Assembly: GCF_019175385.1 (NCBI RefSeq)
Contig: NC_083346.1
Coordinates: 1,550,001-1,614,000, forward strand
Length of the DNA: 64,000 nt
Direction: 5' to 3'
Source of the DNA: Lycium barbarum
Lineage: Eukaryota; Streptophyta; Magnoliopsida; Solanales; Solanaceae
In this document: positions 32,168-45,112 of the stretch, in pieces
How positions within the stretch are numbered: the first letter of the stretch is position 1
How the letters are laid out: each line of letters opens with the position of its first letter
Notes under the pieces: generated by a model
The model's input: only the letters and a program-made list of their open reading frames with translations
Told to the model about the DNA's origin: nothing
Database searches by the model: none
Program-made: the position numbers and the translations under genes

Positions 32168-33895
32168 AGCTAATTAATAATAGGTGTATGTATCAGCCGC
32201 TACATTTTCATGCTTCTTTTTTATCCTTTTCTCCCCCTTTTTTTTTCTTTTTCCATTTCTCCTGAAATGATCCAGAGAGGATTGAGAACTTACCTTTACT
32301 TCTTGTTACTTTCAGAAATATATGTTTCAGTCGCTAGAGGAAGATCGAGAGCAAATCCAATTCTGTTTTTTCGTTTTTGGTGTTAAAGTTGTTATCTGAA
32401 TGTTGAAGATTAACCTACTTTTTTCGTGTTATTGCGGCATTGGCCTTACTGCATGAGTTATACTTTTTGCATTCTTGTTCATGCATGAATCCTCTTTTCC
32501 CAATCTCTCCCAGCTAGTTTTATAGCTTGTGTGGTTAAGTTTTCAAAATTTACTATATTTGAAAAAAGTGTTTTTGTAAGAAGTGCTTTTCGAAAGTGTA
32601 TCTTTAGAAAGTAATAATTTGTGCTTGGAGCGATAACATGCTTGGTCAAGGTTCCAGAAAATGCTTCTCGGGAAAATCAAACACTAAATTAATCAGAAAG
32701 AAATTACTCTATTTTTCATGTTGAGAATAAAGAAGTTTATCCATATTCTTATGAATCAGTTTATTCATCATTATAGACGGTATAAGCAAAACAAACATCG
32801 GGTGTGTTCGGGATGAAGGAAAATGTTTTTCAGAAAAATAAGTGAGTTTCTTATTATTTTCTTGTGTTCGGTACGTAAGCAAAAAATATTATTTTAAAAA
32901 CCTAATTTGTATATAATCTAGACTAATACTATGGGAGGTGGGGGTGGGGGATAGGGGCGTGAAGTGGTGGGGATGGGGGCTACGGGGGTGGTGAAGATGA
33001 GGTGTGTTGAAGAGTGAGGAGGACACAATCAATGTAGAATGTCACTTGTGAAACTTGTTTTTCCTACTTCCACACGTAGTCATTTTTCTCAATTTTAAGA
33101 AATTTGTTTTGCTAGAGAAAATATTTTCTAAATTTTTTTTACCAACCGAATAGGTGAAAGTTGGAACACATTTTCTGAAAAATGTTTCCTCTACCGAGCA
33201 CATCCATCAAGATTGACAAATTTATTTACTCCTGATTGACAATCTTTTGCACCTGAAAATGATCTCCACCCTCCTATTTTCTGTTTTCTAAATCATCACA
33301 AACCCCACCTCGTGCAACAAGGAATTATTAATTTGGAGAATTTATCTAATTGCCCATTATCATACAAAGAAGATATCACAAATCAATTCTATAATCATCA
33401 CAACTCCCACCTCGTACAATAAGGGATAAATGAAGGAATATGTTTCTAAACTTATGTCATTTGGTTTCAATGTATCTATGACAAAAATGTTGTGGACCTG
33501 GAGTCGCAAATGAGTCTAAAGAATTGCAAATTCGATTTGGGCAAAAAAGTGCGAAGGAGCTGGGCGAAAGTCAAGTAATTCACGGGTTGAATTGGGCTTA
33601 ATACTAGGCTAAGTTGGGCAATCCTTTTAAAACAAGTTACGTCCGCGGGTTAAAAATCAGCTCATGATAAATTATCTTTTGCCCAACCCATGAATTCTGC
33701 ATGGGTCATATTTGACACCCCTAGTTTTAGTTGTCTGAAAATTTTAATCGCATACTAAATAAATCGTATAAAATTCAGGAGATAGTCAAGTATTTTAATA
33801 TGCTTCTCCAAACGAGCTGGATCACTACCATTATTAAGTACACTACCTGAGTTATTATAAAAAGAAGCCATGTGAAGAGCCTTCTATATATATAG
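32168..33895. other. 3' flank of the PfkB ORF and repeats
   Basis: A MITE-like element at about 32799-33207 has ends GGGTGTGTTCGGGATGAAGG and inverted GGATGTGCTCGGTAGAGGAA, and a G-rich patch near 32935-33005. A fragment ending in inverted GGGGTGTCAAATATGAC (about 33500-33722) resembles the hAT-like repeat near 1199. No poly(A) tail or target duplication was evident after the PfkB ORF. Confidence 0.5.
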
Positions 33896-34252
33896 CACTA
33901 CGAGAAAGTAGAGATACGACTACATTTATTTGGTGACATTTCAAATAAATGTCGGGAAATAAGGAATTTCTTGACATTTATGAACAAATGTCGTAAAAAG
34001 AGACATTTGATGCCAAATGTCATAAGAAGAACGACATCTGGGGCAAAATGAAGACATTTAGTACCAAGTGTCGCTAAACTAACGACATTTGTTACAAAAT
34101 GTCGTTATTTTTAATGACATTTAGCTAAAATGTCATTAAAACAATGACATTTGATACAAATGTCGAATAGTATTATGACATTTGTAGCAAAATGTCGTTA
34201 AACAATGACACTTGATATAAATGTCGAATACATTATGACAATTGTTTTAAAT
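33896..34252 (+). mobile_element. CACTA (En/Spm)-type terminus with subterminal palindromic repeats
   Basis: Starts CACTACGAGAAA, matching the CACTACAAGAAA consensus of CACTA ends. Then about eleven diverged units of GACATTT(n8-10)AAATGTC lie at 33940-34252, each a small inverted repeat of roughly 25 bp. Dense palindromic subterminal repeats are the transposase-binding region of this superfamily. The opposite end (..TAGTG) was not found, so it is a fragment. Confidence 0.8.
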
Positions 34253-35987
34253 GTCATATTATTAATCAGTAATTACCGACATTTAGACCTAATATTGGAA
34301 ACCTGAATTTTTTAAATTATCCATCATTCTTTATAGGACAAAGGTCAAAAATCCCCCCCCCCCCCCCCCCCCCCCCCGCCGACTATTTATGTTAAAAAGT
34401 ATCTCGTTTTTACCGTTGCTGTTATCTAGATGACTCAATTTTGCCCTTATGGGCTAACGCAACATCATACATAAAGGGATATTTTGGCCATTCCATAAAG
34501 TTCAAGGACCAATATGGATCATTTGCAAAGTTCAACGACAAATTCATTTAAACACTACACCCTAAACAATTTATTTAAATCCAAAGAATGATAATTAAGA
34601 TGTCACTAATATTGTGAATAATCTTTCAAAGAGGACAAATACATGTTAGAGTACATCAATTTAATTTAATTAATTAAACATGTGAATTATTTTTTTCTTT
34701 AATATATCCTCACTTAATTATGATTTTAAATTATTTTCTACATACATTACTTGATTTATCCAAACCAAATTTGAAATTAATTACTATGTCAATTTGTAGG
34801 AAATCTTATAGTTAGGAGAGAAACAAAATGATTTACCTTTAAACTTTGTGAATGATCCAGGTTTATCCTATATATATATCATCTTCGTATGGTGGCGCGA
34901 TGTTCTATGTGAATTCACGTTCGAAGGACATTGTACCAAAGTCATACAATTAGGACCACAATATGCATGGTTTTATTTTGTTTATGGCATCGAAGGTTAT
35001 GTTCTTTTTTGGGCTTCTAATTCTCATTCCTTTTTGGCACCTACGTTATAGATTGAAGGTATTTGCCCGTTGAATCACGAATAATCTAAATTTCTGGCAA
35101 GGATAAAAGTTTAAGTCATCAATAGAAATATGAAGATTGATAGTAACTCAAAAAACGAGCCTATATTATTGCATACTTACTAATTGAGAATATTGCAAGG
35201 ATGAATATCCTTTGAACATCCTTTTGAAACTAGCTATAGAAAATCGAAATTTACAACTAGGGGTGGGCAGCATACGGTATTTAAAGCTTCAGTACGGTAA
35301 TTTCAATTTTCGGGTTCTAAAAATACTATACCATTACCATAAATATCAAACTAATTCGATATGGTTCAGTTTAAATTCGATTTTGGTATTTTGCGGTACT
35401 ACGGTAAATCACTAATCATAGTTTGATCGACTTCAACTTACATATTCATATCATAGAGAATTATGACTTCGGCTATTTAAGAAACGTCTCAATTATATCG
35501 TACTAACAACTCACACATGTAAAAATATTCTTGACTATATAAATTGGGACAGAGGAGTACACCATTACTGTCTATAACTAGTTAACTCCGTACAAATTCC
35601 TAATACAAACAGTACGATTTGGGACTGGTCATAGGATTAGCACATTGGATTTCCGTTCAGAAATGTTAAGTTTGATTGATTATGAAATGCTTTGTTAAGC
35701 TCATCTTTCAGTTGGATAATACTAGTGTTCAGCACTACAGGAATGTCTAATATATCTTCGACTAGTGGTATTCGCATATTGCAAAAGCAATTTCATCAGG
35801 CGAGAGATACTTAAGTCATATGCACTGTGGTGTAAAGGTATTTACACAATCAGGTCACTTTAAAGTTATGACAGGTAAATTTTTATTACTTATGAGCTTA
35901 ATTGGTAACCTGGTAAAAACTGTGTAACTAATTTATTAGTCTGTAGCTCTTGTAATAATGGGTTCTGCAGGGGCAAAAGCTGCATCT
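34253..35987. other. Repeat-rich intergenic DNA
   Basis: Contains a run of 25 cytosines at 34353-34377 at a junction (AAGGTCAAAAAT-C25), a truncated 'aggggtgggca..cggtat' repeat at about 35258-35412, and a second CACTACAGGAA motif at about 35736 that lacks subterminal repeats. No gene is supported. Confidence 0.45.
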
Positions 35988-35992
35988 GTAAG

Positions 35993-36507
35993 TGTAATGT
36001 TTTGAGAAATAAGACACTGAATATTTTCAGAATTTCTGTGTATTCATTCTCAGAAGAAGAGCACCTATATATACAAGTGTACTATTTATGAAATAAAAGA
36101 ATAAAACTTATTCCTATACATTTTGTCTCAAGTGTAACTAACTTATTCCTTTACAATGTGAATGATAATGACATGTTCATCTAATGGCTATTATCATTTT
36201 GTCAACTTTGTATGGCTAGGATTCATCTTTGATATTCTTGGTATTCATTGTATACAACCGCGTATACTCTTTCAGTATTGGACCAGATTCAACAGGCCCA
36301 GATTCATCAGGCCCAAAGCATTCTTTATTCAGCATTTGGCCCATTGTTTTATTTAACCGATTTGGCTCATTTCTTCGATGTTGACTTCTTTCTTCTTCCT
36401 TCAATCATCAATCATCTCTTTCTCTTTCAATCCTCCATTGAAACTCTGAATCATCTTCTTCCTTTTCCATCGAAGAAGAAGAAGATGATGATGCATGTAA
36501 TCCTACA
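35993..36507 (-). repeat. Copia 3' LTR
   Basis: 515 bp. Plus-strand ends TGTAATGTTTTGAG and CATGTAATCCTACA. It is shorter than its partner because it lacks one block around GGCTGCTGTCCCTGTAC. Confidence 0.95.
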
Positions 36508-37301
36508 CCCCCCTTCAAATTGGAGGGGATAGAGGTGACCCCCAATTTGCAAAGAAGGTGATGGTGAGAGGGACCGGACAACGATTTTGTGAAAATGTCG
36601 GCTAATTGATCTTTGGACGGAACAAAAGAAAGGGAGATCAATCCAGCCAAGTATTGTTGCCTGACAAAATGGCAATCAAGCTCAACATGCTTGATCCGTT
36701 CATGAAAGACGGGGTTTCGTGCAATGTCGGTGGCTGCTTTGCTATCCGAGTGAACTGGAATCGGAATAGGTGGGGGAATCGACAGATCTGAGAGTAGCCG
36801 GGTTAACCAAGTGAGTTCTGCAACCAATCTCCTCATCGACCGGTATTCCGCTTCGGCGGAGGAAAGTGAGACTGAATCTTGTTTCTTGGACTTCCAAGAG
36901 ATGGGAGATCCACCCAAGCTGACAAAGAATCCACTTACAGAGCGCCGCGTGTCTCGACAAGTAGCCCAATCCGCATCACAAAATGCAGACAAGGAAAAGG
37001 TCGGAGAAGCATTGAGGAAGATACCTTGTGAAGGAAACTTTTTCAGGTACCTTATAACTCTTAAACCAGCATTGAAATGATCCACACTAGGCTGCTGCAT
37101 AAATTGACTCAAATTTAATACAGCAAATGACAAATCAGGCCTAGTGTTGGTCAAATAGTTTAATTTTCCGACCAGATGTCTATAGATTGTAGGATCTGAT
37201 AATGGTTCCCCTGAATCTGCAGATAATTTGATTGATGGATCCATTGGTGAAGAAACTGATCCCAAATGAGAGACATCAAACTCTTCTAGAAGTTCCAAGG
37301 T
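36508..37301 (-). pseudogene. Copia pol, 3' part: end of RT and RNase H
   Basis: Continues the RT frame beyond the nested insertion. Starts at TLELLEEFDVSHLG, runs through the RT/RNase H connection (YRHLVGKLNYL, TRPDLSFAV) and RNase H residues in DADWA, SSAEAEYRS and HSDSKAA, to the usual terminal region (FTKSLSG..SNLKGGV). The frame stays open into the 3' LTR, to 36408. Enzymatic role would be cDNA synthesis and RNA removal. It is now physically separated by 7.8 kb from the rest of pol, so no complete polyprotein can be made. Confidence 0.93.
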
Positions 37302-38919
37302 ATATTTGTCATACCCCATTTTAACCGGGTTAAATCAGAAGTACGACATATTGGAGATTTCTGTTTTTTGTTTGTTTAAGGAGTCGCCACCTAATTATTT
37401 ACGGTGAATTAGGGCACCTAAAGTTTATTAAAGTAGTTCTCTAAAGTTGATATTATTGTAAAGTCTACGAAACCAAAAGATTCTAGGTAAGGGTTCAATT
37501 AGTCTAAAGGGAAGGTATTAGGCACCCTTTAAGACCCATTAACAATGGTTAACCGACCGGACTTACGATTAGTTAGGCTAAGTGTAAATATAGTGTCATA
37601 GAAAAGAAAGTAGCTTTGTAAATATTGCTAAAGTTATAAATAGACATGTAAGGATGCTATTTAAAATAGGACTTATAAAAAATGATAATTTGTATAAAAG
37701 AGTACTTCTAATGCTATTTTGAAGATATGACTCATAAATGCTGTTAAGGCTTTAAACGAAAGTATAATAATGTTGTTTAAAAATAGTACTTGTAGAAAAC
37801 ATAATAATTGTATAATAGAAGATTCTAAATGTTAAATGAGATTTAAAGATATTGATAAAGCCTAAAATGAAAATATAGCAATATTATTCAAAAGAAAGTA
37901 AGATTCGTAAAAAAATAGGGTAATTTGCTTATGATTAATGCCTTTTAAAAGATGATTTGTCAAATGTGATCTTTAGATAAAAAAAATGATATTATATGAA
38001 TATGATGGTGTAGGAATGCCTAGACTTATATTCTTAAATATGACGAAAGGCCATGAATTTCTTTATATTTTTTTTATATCACTCTTATTTAGAGTTATTT
38101 GGGCTAAAACATGCATGATTGGAAAATGCATTCATAAAATATACCTGAATTTATATTTGCGTATTAGTGATGTTTTTTGAAATTTCTAATACAGTAAGAA
38201 TGAAAACATGATCTTAATTCAAAATATGTGCTTATGGCTTCATCCTTGAGAATCAATGGCTTTAATATAGATAAATATTATAGATACTATAAATAAATTA
38301 ATATGGAAGAAGAAAAACGAAACTAAGGATATTATTGTTTCTTCCTGCCCATTCTGTTAAAATCAGAACCGGTAATTCCGCTAAGGCTCGCCTAATCTAA
38401 GAAAATAAGACAAATAAAGTGTTAGTCATGTGATTACAAATTAAATGCACAAATAAAAAATTAGGAGAGTAAAATGATTGAACTGGGCTCAGCTCGAACA
38501 AAACCGCAGCTACTGTTTACTCCTAATTCCGGGCTGAACTTAGAGTTGCCATAACTCTAATATTCTCCCATGTGTGTTCATGCAAAAGGAAGAAAAGAAA
38601 AGGATTAGGTCCATATAACGAGACAAATAAGCGGCAAAAAAAAAAAAGAAAAAAAAAACAACGCAGCATCTATAATGAGGTACAAGGACGTCATAACTTG
38701 GGCTTAACATCCAACTAATTGTGGAGGACATTTATACGAACCAAACTAAGAAACAAAAATGATAATTCAACTGGATATGCAGCCAATGATTTAGAGTAAC
38801 CACTGTTCATCCCGACCTGGAATCTTGTAGTCATATTTTAAACAAATGGAGCTTCCAAGGCGCTAACATATTTTATTTCAAGTTGACCCAGAAAATTATG
38901 ATGGCCCGAGAACTCAGCA

Positions 38920-39420
38920 ACGGTAAGCAACCGAAGATGCAGCAATTCATGGCACAAATTGCATCAGCAAAATGGTCAAAAATGAGGCAGCAAATGGCCA
39001 AAATGCAGCAGCAAATCAACCCCTAAAAATGAGGTGCAAATGGCCAAAAAAATGCAGCAGCGTTGGCCTCAATTGCAGCAGCAAAATCAGTCCCAAGATG
39101 GGGTGAAAAATGGCCTAAAACGTAGTAGAAATGGCCTAAAAACGCAGCAGTAAATGTAGCTACTGTTTGGCTTAAATCAGTCCCCAAAGTGCAACAACAT
39201 TAGGTATAAATTGCAGTAACTGCTTGGTTGTAATTGTGTCTTAAGAATGTAGCATTTTCAGCCTCAAAATGCAGGAATCAGTTGGCCAAAATGCAGGCAG
39301 TAATTCAGCTAAAAATGCAGTAGTTCATGGCCCAACATAGAGCAGCGGAATGGCTAAAATGCAGCAGTAGTTTCAACTCCAAAATGCAATAGCAAAATGG
39401 CTAAAGTACACCTAAATGAG
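38920..39420. repeat. Degenerate minisatellite, 'aatgcagcagcaaatggcc' units
   Basis: About twenty imperfect units of 18-30 bp built on AATGCAGCAG and AAATGGCC(A/T)AAA within insertion A. Confidence 0.8.
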
Positions 39421-40559
39421 CCAATTACCAGGCCTAACAATGTTGAAGGGAAAGTAACAAGTAACCATGAAAACCATAAAGACTAAAAGAAACAAAGCAT
39501 CATATTAAGTCATATTTTATCGAATGACATCGACCACCAATTACTAGACTGTACATTTTAAATGTTGGAATTTAGACTTATCATCTTATAGGGAAGAGCA
39601 CATTTTCATTTAGCAGGTAAATCAAGGAATATTCACGCACACAAGAATAAATGGCATTCTTCCAACTGTTCCTCCCTATTAATTTATCCAAACAGGATGT
39701 TAAGCACAAATCATCGCGAAGAAAATGATAAATCTTTTGGGAGGAAGAATCAGTATGTCTCATGGTTTATAACTTTGGACATCACCAACTAGCATAATCC
39801 AAACTTAATAAAGAACACTACAAAGTGGGCGGATTGTACAAATGGATGTTACAACTAGAAATCACACATGGTACAAATTTTATATTGTTCCTTTCACAAA
39901 CCACATTTAACACTAGTGAATATTACAACAGGAGCATCTAACTCTATGAATGAAGGATAAAGCGACGAATTACGATGGTGAGGCAAGAAGAAGATAACGA
40001 TTGTCAATGCGCAAGAGCTTCCTAAGTTAACTCAAGGTTTGTAGTCATGCTAACGAATACGCAACAAATTGTGCTAAATACAGGATTGAATCTTCATTTA
40101 AACAGATATGCTATGTTCAATTTGCAAAAAGAAGGTTCATGCCATTTTTAGGTCTTCCAAGCGAGTACTCAAATCACAGATTGCTTTCTTTTGAAAAATA
40201 GAACAGTCTGAATCAGATATCAGCAAATGATGGCACATACAAACTGATTGTTGGCAAAAACAGAGGTAGAAAGGTGAAGGACTAGATACTTAATTTGAAC
40301 ACTAATCCGAAACAACAACTATAACGACTGAGCTAAATTATAACGGTAAGCTAAACACCCGAACCAAACTTGGATCGCAACTACAGCCAACGCACTCAAC
40401 ACACACGAACCAAAGAAATGATGAATATAAATGCTAGGACAACGTTTACATAAACAGTACCAAACACTTAAAGGACTACTGAAACCACTTCGCAAAATAG
40501 CTAATCATCACGTCGAATAACAAACATACTAAATTAAGCGAATCTAAATACATCGATTT

Positions 40560-43500
40560 TGTCACGACCCGACTAGGGGCCGTGACGAGTACCCGATACT
40601 TATACCGAGCACTCCTTATCTATCATATTACCTTTACCTCTTAGCAAGCCGAGTAAACAGAGCCATATTTTTTTTTGAACATTAGCATTAGCAGCGTCAT
40701 TCTGAACATAGGCTAATAAACTTCGTTAGCACTTTATACAACAACATTAACATGCCAAAACACCATATATCTAACTATACTTGACTGACTGTACATATCT
40801 GCCTACGAGCCTCTAGACATAGTACACTTATACATAGAAAGGGTCGAGTACTATCGTGCCCGAGATTATATATACACAAAATAGTACCACTGAAATAAGG
40901 CTCCGGAACGACTGGAGCGCTGTAGAGTACTGCTGGCAGAGCTCCTAAGGATCAAGTCCACCTGTCTGCTGACCTGCGCGGCATGGAACGCAGCGTCCAC
41001 AAGAAGGGACGTCAGTACGAATAGTGTACCGAGTATGTAAGGCATAGAAAATAATACAAGCAGTAACATAGAGTACGATTAATAATATCATGGAGTCACA
41101 GGGCATATAACGAGGCGAGAAAGTAACCTGTGCATAGGAAGGCCCCTTTTCAGGCCGGCTGTCATGTAGGCTTGTCCTTTCGTCTTTGAAACGTTTCTTT
41201 TCATAAGCATAAGAATTAACATTTATATATTACTTATTCTCGTGTACAGAAAACAGTACATTTCAGTGACGGTACCTTTTGCTCACATTTACAGACGCCG
41301 AATACAACCGGTTCCACCCCCACGGTGTCCCTTATTCTCGTATACAGAAAACAGTACAATTCAGTGAACAGTATCTTTGATTCACATTTACAGACGCCGA
41401 ATACATCGGCTCTCCCAAGCCCCCTCCCCAACGGTGTCCCAACACATTACATCATATATAGGTAGCATGCATTATATATATATACAGACGCCACGTATGG
41501 CTCTCCCATATCCCGCGTCCAGGATGGAATCCAGCTGAATCAGGTGGTGATATAACAGTGACCCTTCCCCTTTCCCCATACACATATACATATACATTTG
41601 CTTATCTTTTATACATATACACGCCTCATATACAATTACTTATCTTATTTATATATACATATCCATACACATATACCTATTTTATATACATATATCATAT
41701 AAGCACACAAGAGCCAAGGAAAATCATGTATCCATCGGAGTGACGTAAGGTCGATGACCTCCGATTACGTTATGGAATGCTAGTTATAGCTTTGTCTCAC
41801 CTTGAAGGAACAAGTATTTTAAGGCGAGACTATCAACGGAGAATAGTATTACAGTAACCGTAGAATGAAATCGTGGGCATCATAGATGACCGTCATAGGC
41901 TTTGGAGTCAGAGAAAATAAAGATATAGCTAGGAAATATAAATACGATTCAAAAATTAGTGGATCACTTTCATGTTTACATAAGATACTTAGCTTAGTCA
42001 TCTTAGTCATAGAGTCGTTCCGGTCGTACTTATCAAAGGTACATTCTCTTGTCTAACATTGTAATTATCATTATCCTCATAGAAACATTCTCGTTAGAGT
42101 AGTCATAGTACTTATCATTCGGTAACGAGATTGGGATCAAAAGTCCCCTTTGGATTTACTTCAAGTAAGTCAGCCACGACTATAGGAAAATCCGAGAGTA
42201 ACGGGCCCACCTCGGGCCGGATGAGGTAGCGTATACGATTTACGTATGTTACGTGTCATAGCGTTACTTGTGAGGGTCTTAGGGTAATCGGGTCCCATTT
42301 ATACAAGTTCTAAGGGTGTAGGAGGTTTTTCCAACAATTGGCACACTTTCTAGTTCAATTCTATTGAACAAAAAGTGAAAAACTTTAGGTGCGGATTCCG
42401 GGGAACCGAGTTGTCCCCGAGGCTCATACCCAACTTATTACAACTAAGACATGCCATAGAAAGAAGGGTGAAGCCTTACATACCTCTTTCCGCTCCTTTT
42501 GCTACTCCAAATTCACGTTGCAATCCCGTCAAAATCTGCAAATTGGTCATTTTTACCAAAACTCTCATTAGGACACTTAGAGTTAGAATCTTAAGGAAAC
42601 ACTTGGCTACCGAAATTTCGGCAGCATTTCCTCTGTAAATACACCATCCTCAACATTTACCTAGCAAGTTTTCAATCAACAACAACCCGGGAATTCAAAC
42701 CCGGCCAAACCATCAATATAAATTCAACAATCACACTAGCAATTCACACATTCAATTCAAGGTACATTCCGACACCTCAATTAGCATTCTACTTCCTTCA
42801 AGACTTTCCAAACTCCAATAGAACAACAACAACCTTATAATACATGTGTTCCAACAACATCATAGCAATGTCATTACATGTCTTCCATACAAGAACATTA
42901 TTTTCAATTTACACAATGTTCAAACAACCCACTTTATACACACTTCCGCCCGAATTTCACAATACCATCAAAGACAACCACACATTACTTTCTTCCACAT
43001 TTATGAACTTCACTATCATTCTACACATTCACAACGTCATTCATGCAATTATAAGAATTTAAGCTAATGTCAAATTAACTTCTTCGACGCTTCCACAACG
43101 ATTACAACTTCGTTTTCATTATGGAATGCATAACGACAACAATCAAAACACTACATAAAAATCGATCCGATTGTCCTACACAACATCACCATATTCAGCC
43201 ACCATTATCAATACACAACAAATACTAACTAGCACTTGCTCACCATTTCTTCATGTTTCAACACCTATACACGACTATACATACAATATACACCACACGG
43301 CTACAACACAACATCAATATTTTCCTTGAATTTCATCCACTTTCACATACTGTATCATATACAAACATCAAAAACATATAAAGAAGGGATTAAACCTTAC
43401 CTCTTTCCTTGTTTCTTCAATTTTTCCCACTTGACTAAAATTGTGATCTTGCAAGAATAAACGGCTTTCTTGTCTCGATAATTATACCATCTTAGAGAGG

Positions 43501-44033
43501 ACTCTTGAATTAGTATAAATACTAGAAGAACATAATTTTTTTGGACCAAGATGGATGACTTCAATTTTTTTCTCCTTCTTCTTTCTTTGGCCGTGAGGCC
43601 TTCTCTCTTGCCCTCTATTTCTTTGTTTCTTGAATGTTCTTGAATAAGATGACCAATTGATGGATCATCTATTTAACTACACAAATTAGCCTTTACATGG
43701 GCCTTGGCCCATGGCCCCCTTGGCCGGCCCCTCTTCGGCCTTTTTCTTCATTTTTTTTTTTGTTTTTCCCCAAGGCCAATTATGTTTGGCTAGTTTTTGT
43801 AAGTCATGAAAACAATTTTGTTTTCCAATTTCCAAACTTGCCTTCGTCTTTCTCCATTTTTCCACGAGTCATACCGCGAATTCCCCTTTTGCCCTTGACC
43901 TTTCTCATTATTTCCACTTCTAAATTTCTCATAAGCAACTCGTATGCTTAACAAAATAAAAATTATGGCCTTGCTTGTTGTCTTCCCGCGATTGTCTTGA
44001 ATTGTCCAATTGCATAAAACGCGGGATATAACA
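40560..44033 (-). mobile_element. Nested insertion B: LTR-like element inside insertion A (TSD gattt)
   Basis: Minus-strand ends TGTTATATCCCGCG and GGGTCGTGACA; flanked by gattt at 40555-40559 and 44034-44038. 3,474 bp with no recognisable coding region, so most likely a solo LTR of a large-LTR Ty3/gypsy element, otherwise a non-autonomous LTR element. The inner part contains a ~105-bp tandem repeat (41230-41437) and a CATATA-rich stretch (41570-41705). Confidence 0.88.
41230..41437. repeat. Two-unit tandem repeat, ~105 bp, inside insertion B
   Basis: Both units run TTATTCTCGT(G/A)TACAG, AAAACAGTACA(T/A)TTCAGTGA, CACATTTACAGACGCCGAAT and ACGGTGTCCC. A third partial ACAGACGCC copy occurs near 41484. 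Confidence 0.85.
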
Positions 44034-45112
44034 GATTTACATAGAACGAAACTTAAAAAAAAAACAGAGTGAGAAGGAGGATTTCTGACCTGTTTCGCGT
44101 ACAATGAAATGGGGTCGTCGAGGTCGTCGAATCTACTCTCTCGTTATGAATAGACCCGAACACGACAAACGATTCGAACCTCATATTGAAACAGACCCGA
44201 AAGTTTATGTCAAGTAAATGTTCAAGAACAAATGATGATTGATCAAAAAGTGTACGAAATGTGAGGGTAAGCTCTGGGAAACGCTGAATAATCGTTTCCC
44301 GAAGAACGCTAAACAAAACTTGTCTAAAAATGTGAGTAATTCTGTTGTCCAAATACCGAATCAATTCCCAAAAATATGAAAATCCCCCCCTAAACACTGA
44401 ATAATTCTTGTACTTTTATAGAGTGAGGAGAGAGAGGAGCGTATGAAAGAAAGGAGCGGGGGACAGAGGAGACAGAGGCGTGGGGGACAGTGGTGAGTGG
44501 GAGAGAGCGTGGGAGTGGAGAGGAGCGTGAGGAGAGAGAAGGAGGAGAGAAGAGAAGAGGAGAAAGAAAGGGAGATGGGAGGAGGGTGAGCGGCGGCTGT
44601 GAAGAGAAAAGAGAAAGAGAAAGAGGTTAGGGATTTAGGGTAAAGAATAAGGGATTGGGCCGGACCGGGTCGGGTAAAAAATGGAATTGGGCTGGTCTGT
44701 TGAGTATTTGAGTTGGGCTAAAATGTGGATTGAAAATGTGGGTTGGGTATTAAAATGTGGGTTATTTATTTGGCTGAAAATTATTGATCTTTCCTCCTCT
44801 ATTTAATTATTCTTGGGCTTCTAATTTAATAACTAGTGCAAAATATATTATGATAATTAATGATTTATATGTAGAAAATAAAGGACTTGATAAAGTATAA
44901 TTAATTTAATGAGTCCGCCCGAAAATGAAATGATGACGAACCATTTAAAATTCGTGATAAAGTAATGCTCGTAATGTTGAAAAATAAAAGTGGCAATGTT
45001 AATAGTAGTAGCAATAAAATATTGTGAAAAATAAAGTATTTAGCTCGTCAGTAAATTTAGAAACCCGAGTAAATTAAATAAAAGAAGGACAAAATTAGGT
45101 GTCAACAATATT

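Larger units (their letters stand above)
37307..45107 (-). mobile_element. Nested insertion A: long solo-LTR-like element (TSD atatt), itself interrupted
   Basis: Minus-strand ends TGTTGACACC and GGGGTATGACA. It is flanked by atatt (37302-37306 and 45108-45112), and joining the flanks restores the copia RT reading frame. Net length without insertion B is about 4.3 kb. No gag/pol coding is visible, and both ends match the element at 58471-63485 over hundreds of bases, so the whole unit behaves as one long LTR (solo LTR). A GAG/CTC-rich low-complexity block (44405-44640) and a CAGCA minisatellite (38920-39420) lie inside. Long LTRs of this size occur in Tat/Ogre-type Ty3/gypsy elements; that assignment is inference. 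Confidence 0.88.

Noticed and set aside
33940..34252. Repeat array that might be read as CRISPR-like
   Set aside because: Units are variable palindromes with no constant spacer length, inside a CACTA terminus of a plant genome.
35940..35992. Apparent mini-exon (CTGCAG-GGGCAAAAGC..CATCT-GTAAGT) at the copia insertion site
   Set aside because: Splice-like signals occur but no flanking exons in a compatible frame were found on either side of the element.
36162..36532. Short open frames repeated near 36.2 and 49.2 kb
   Set aside because: They are the two copia LTR copies read in the antisense direction, not duplicated genes.
44053..44397. 114-aa open frame on the minus strand in insertion A
   Set aside because: Within the long LTR; no retrotransposon or host domain, and the other copy of the family does not keep the frame by eye.
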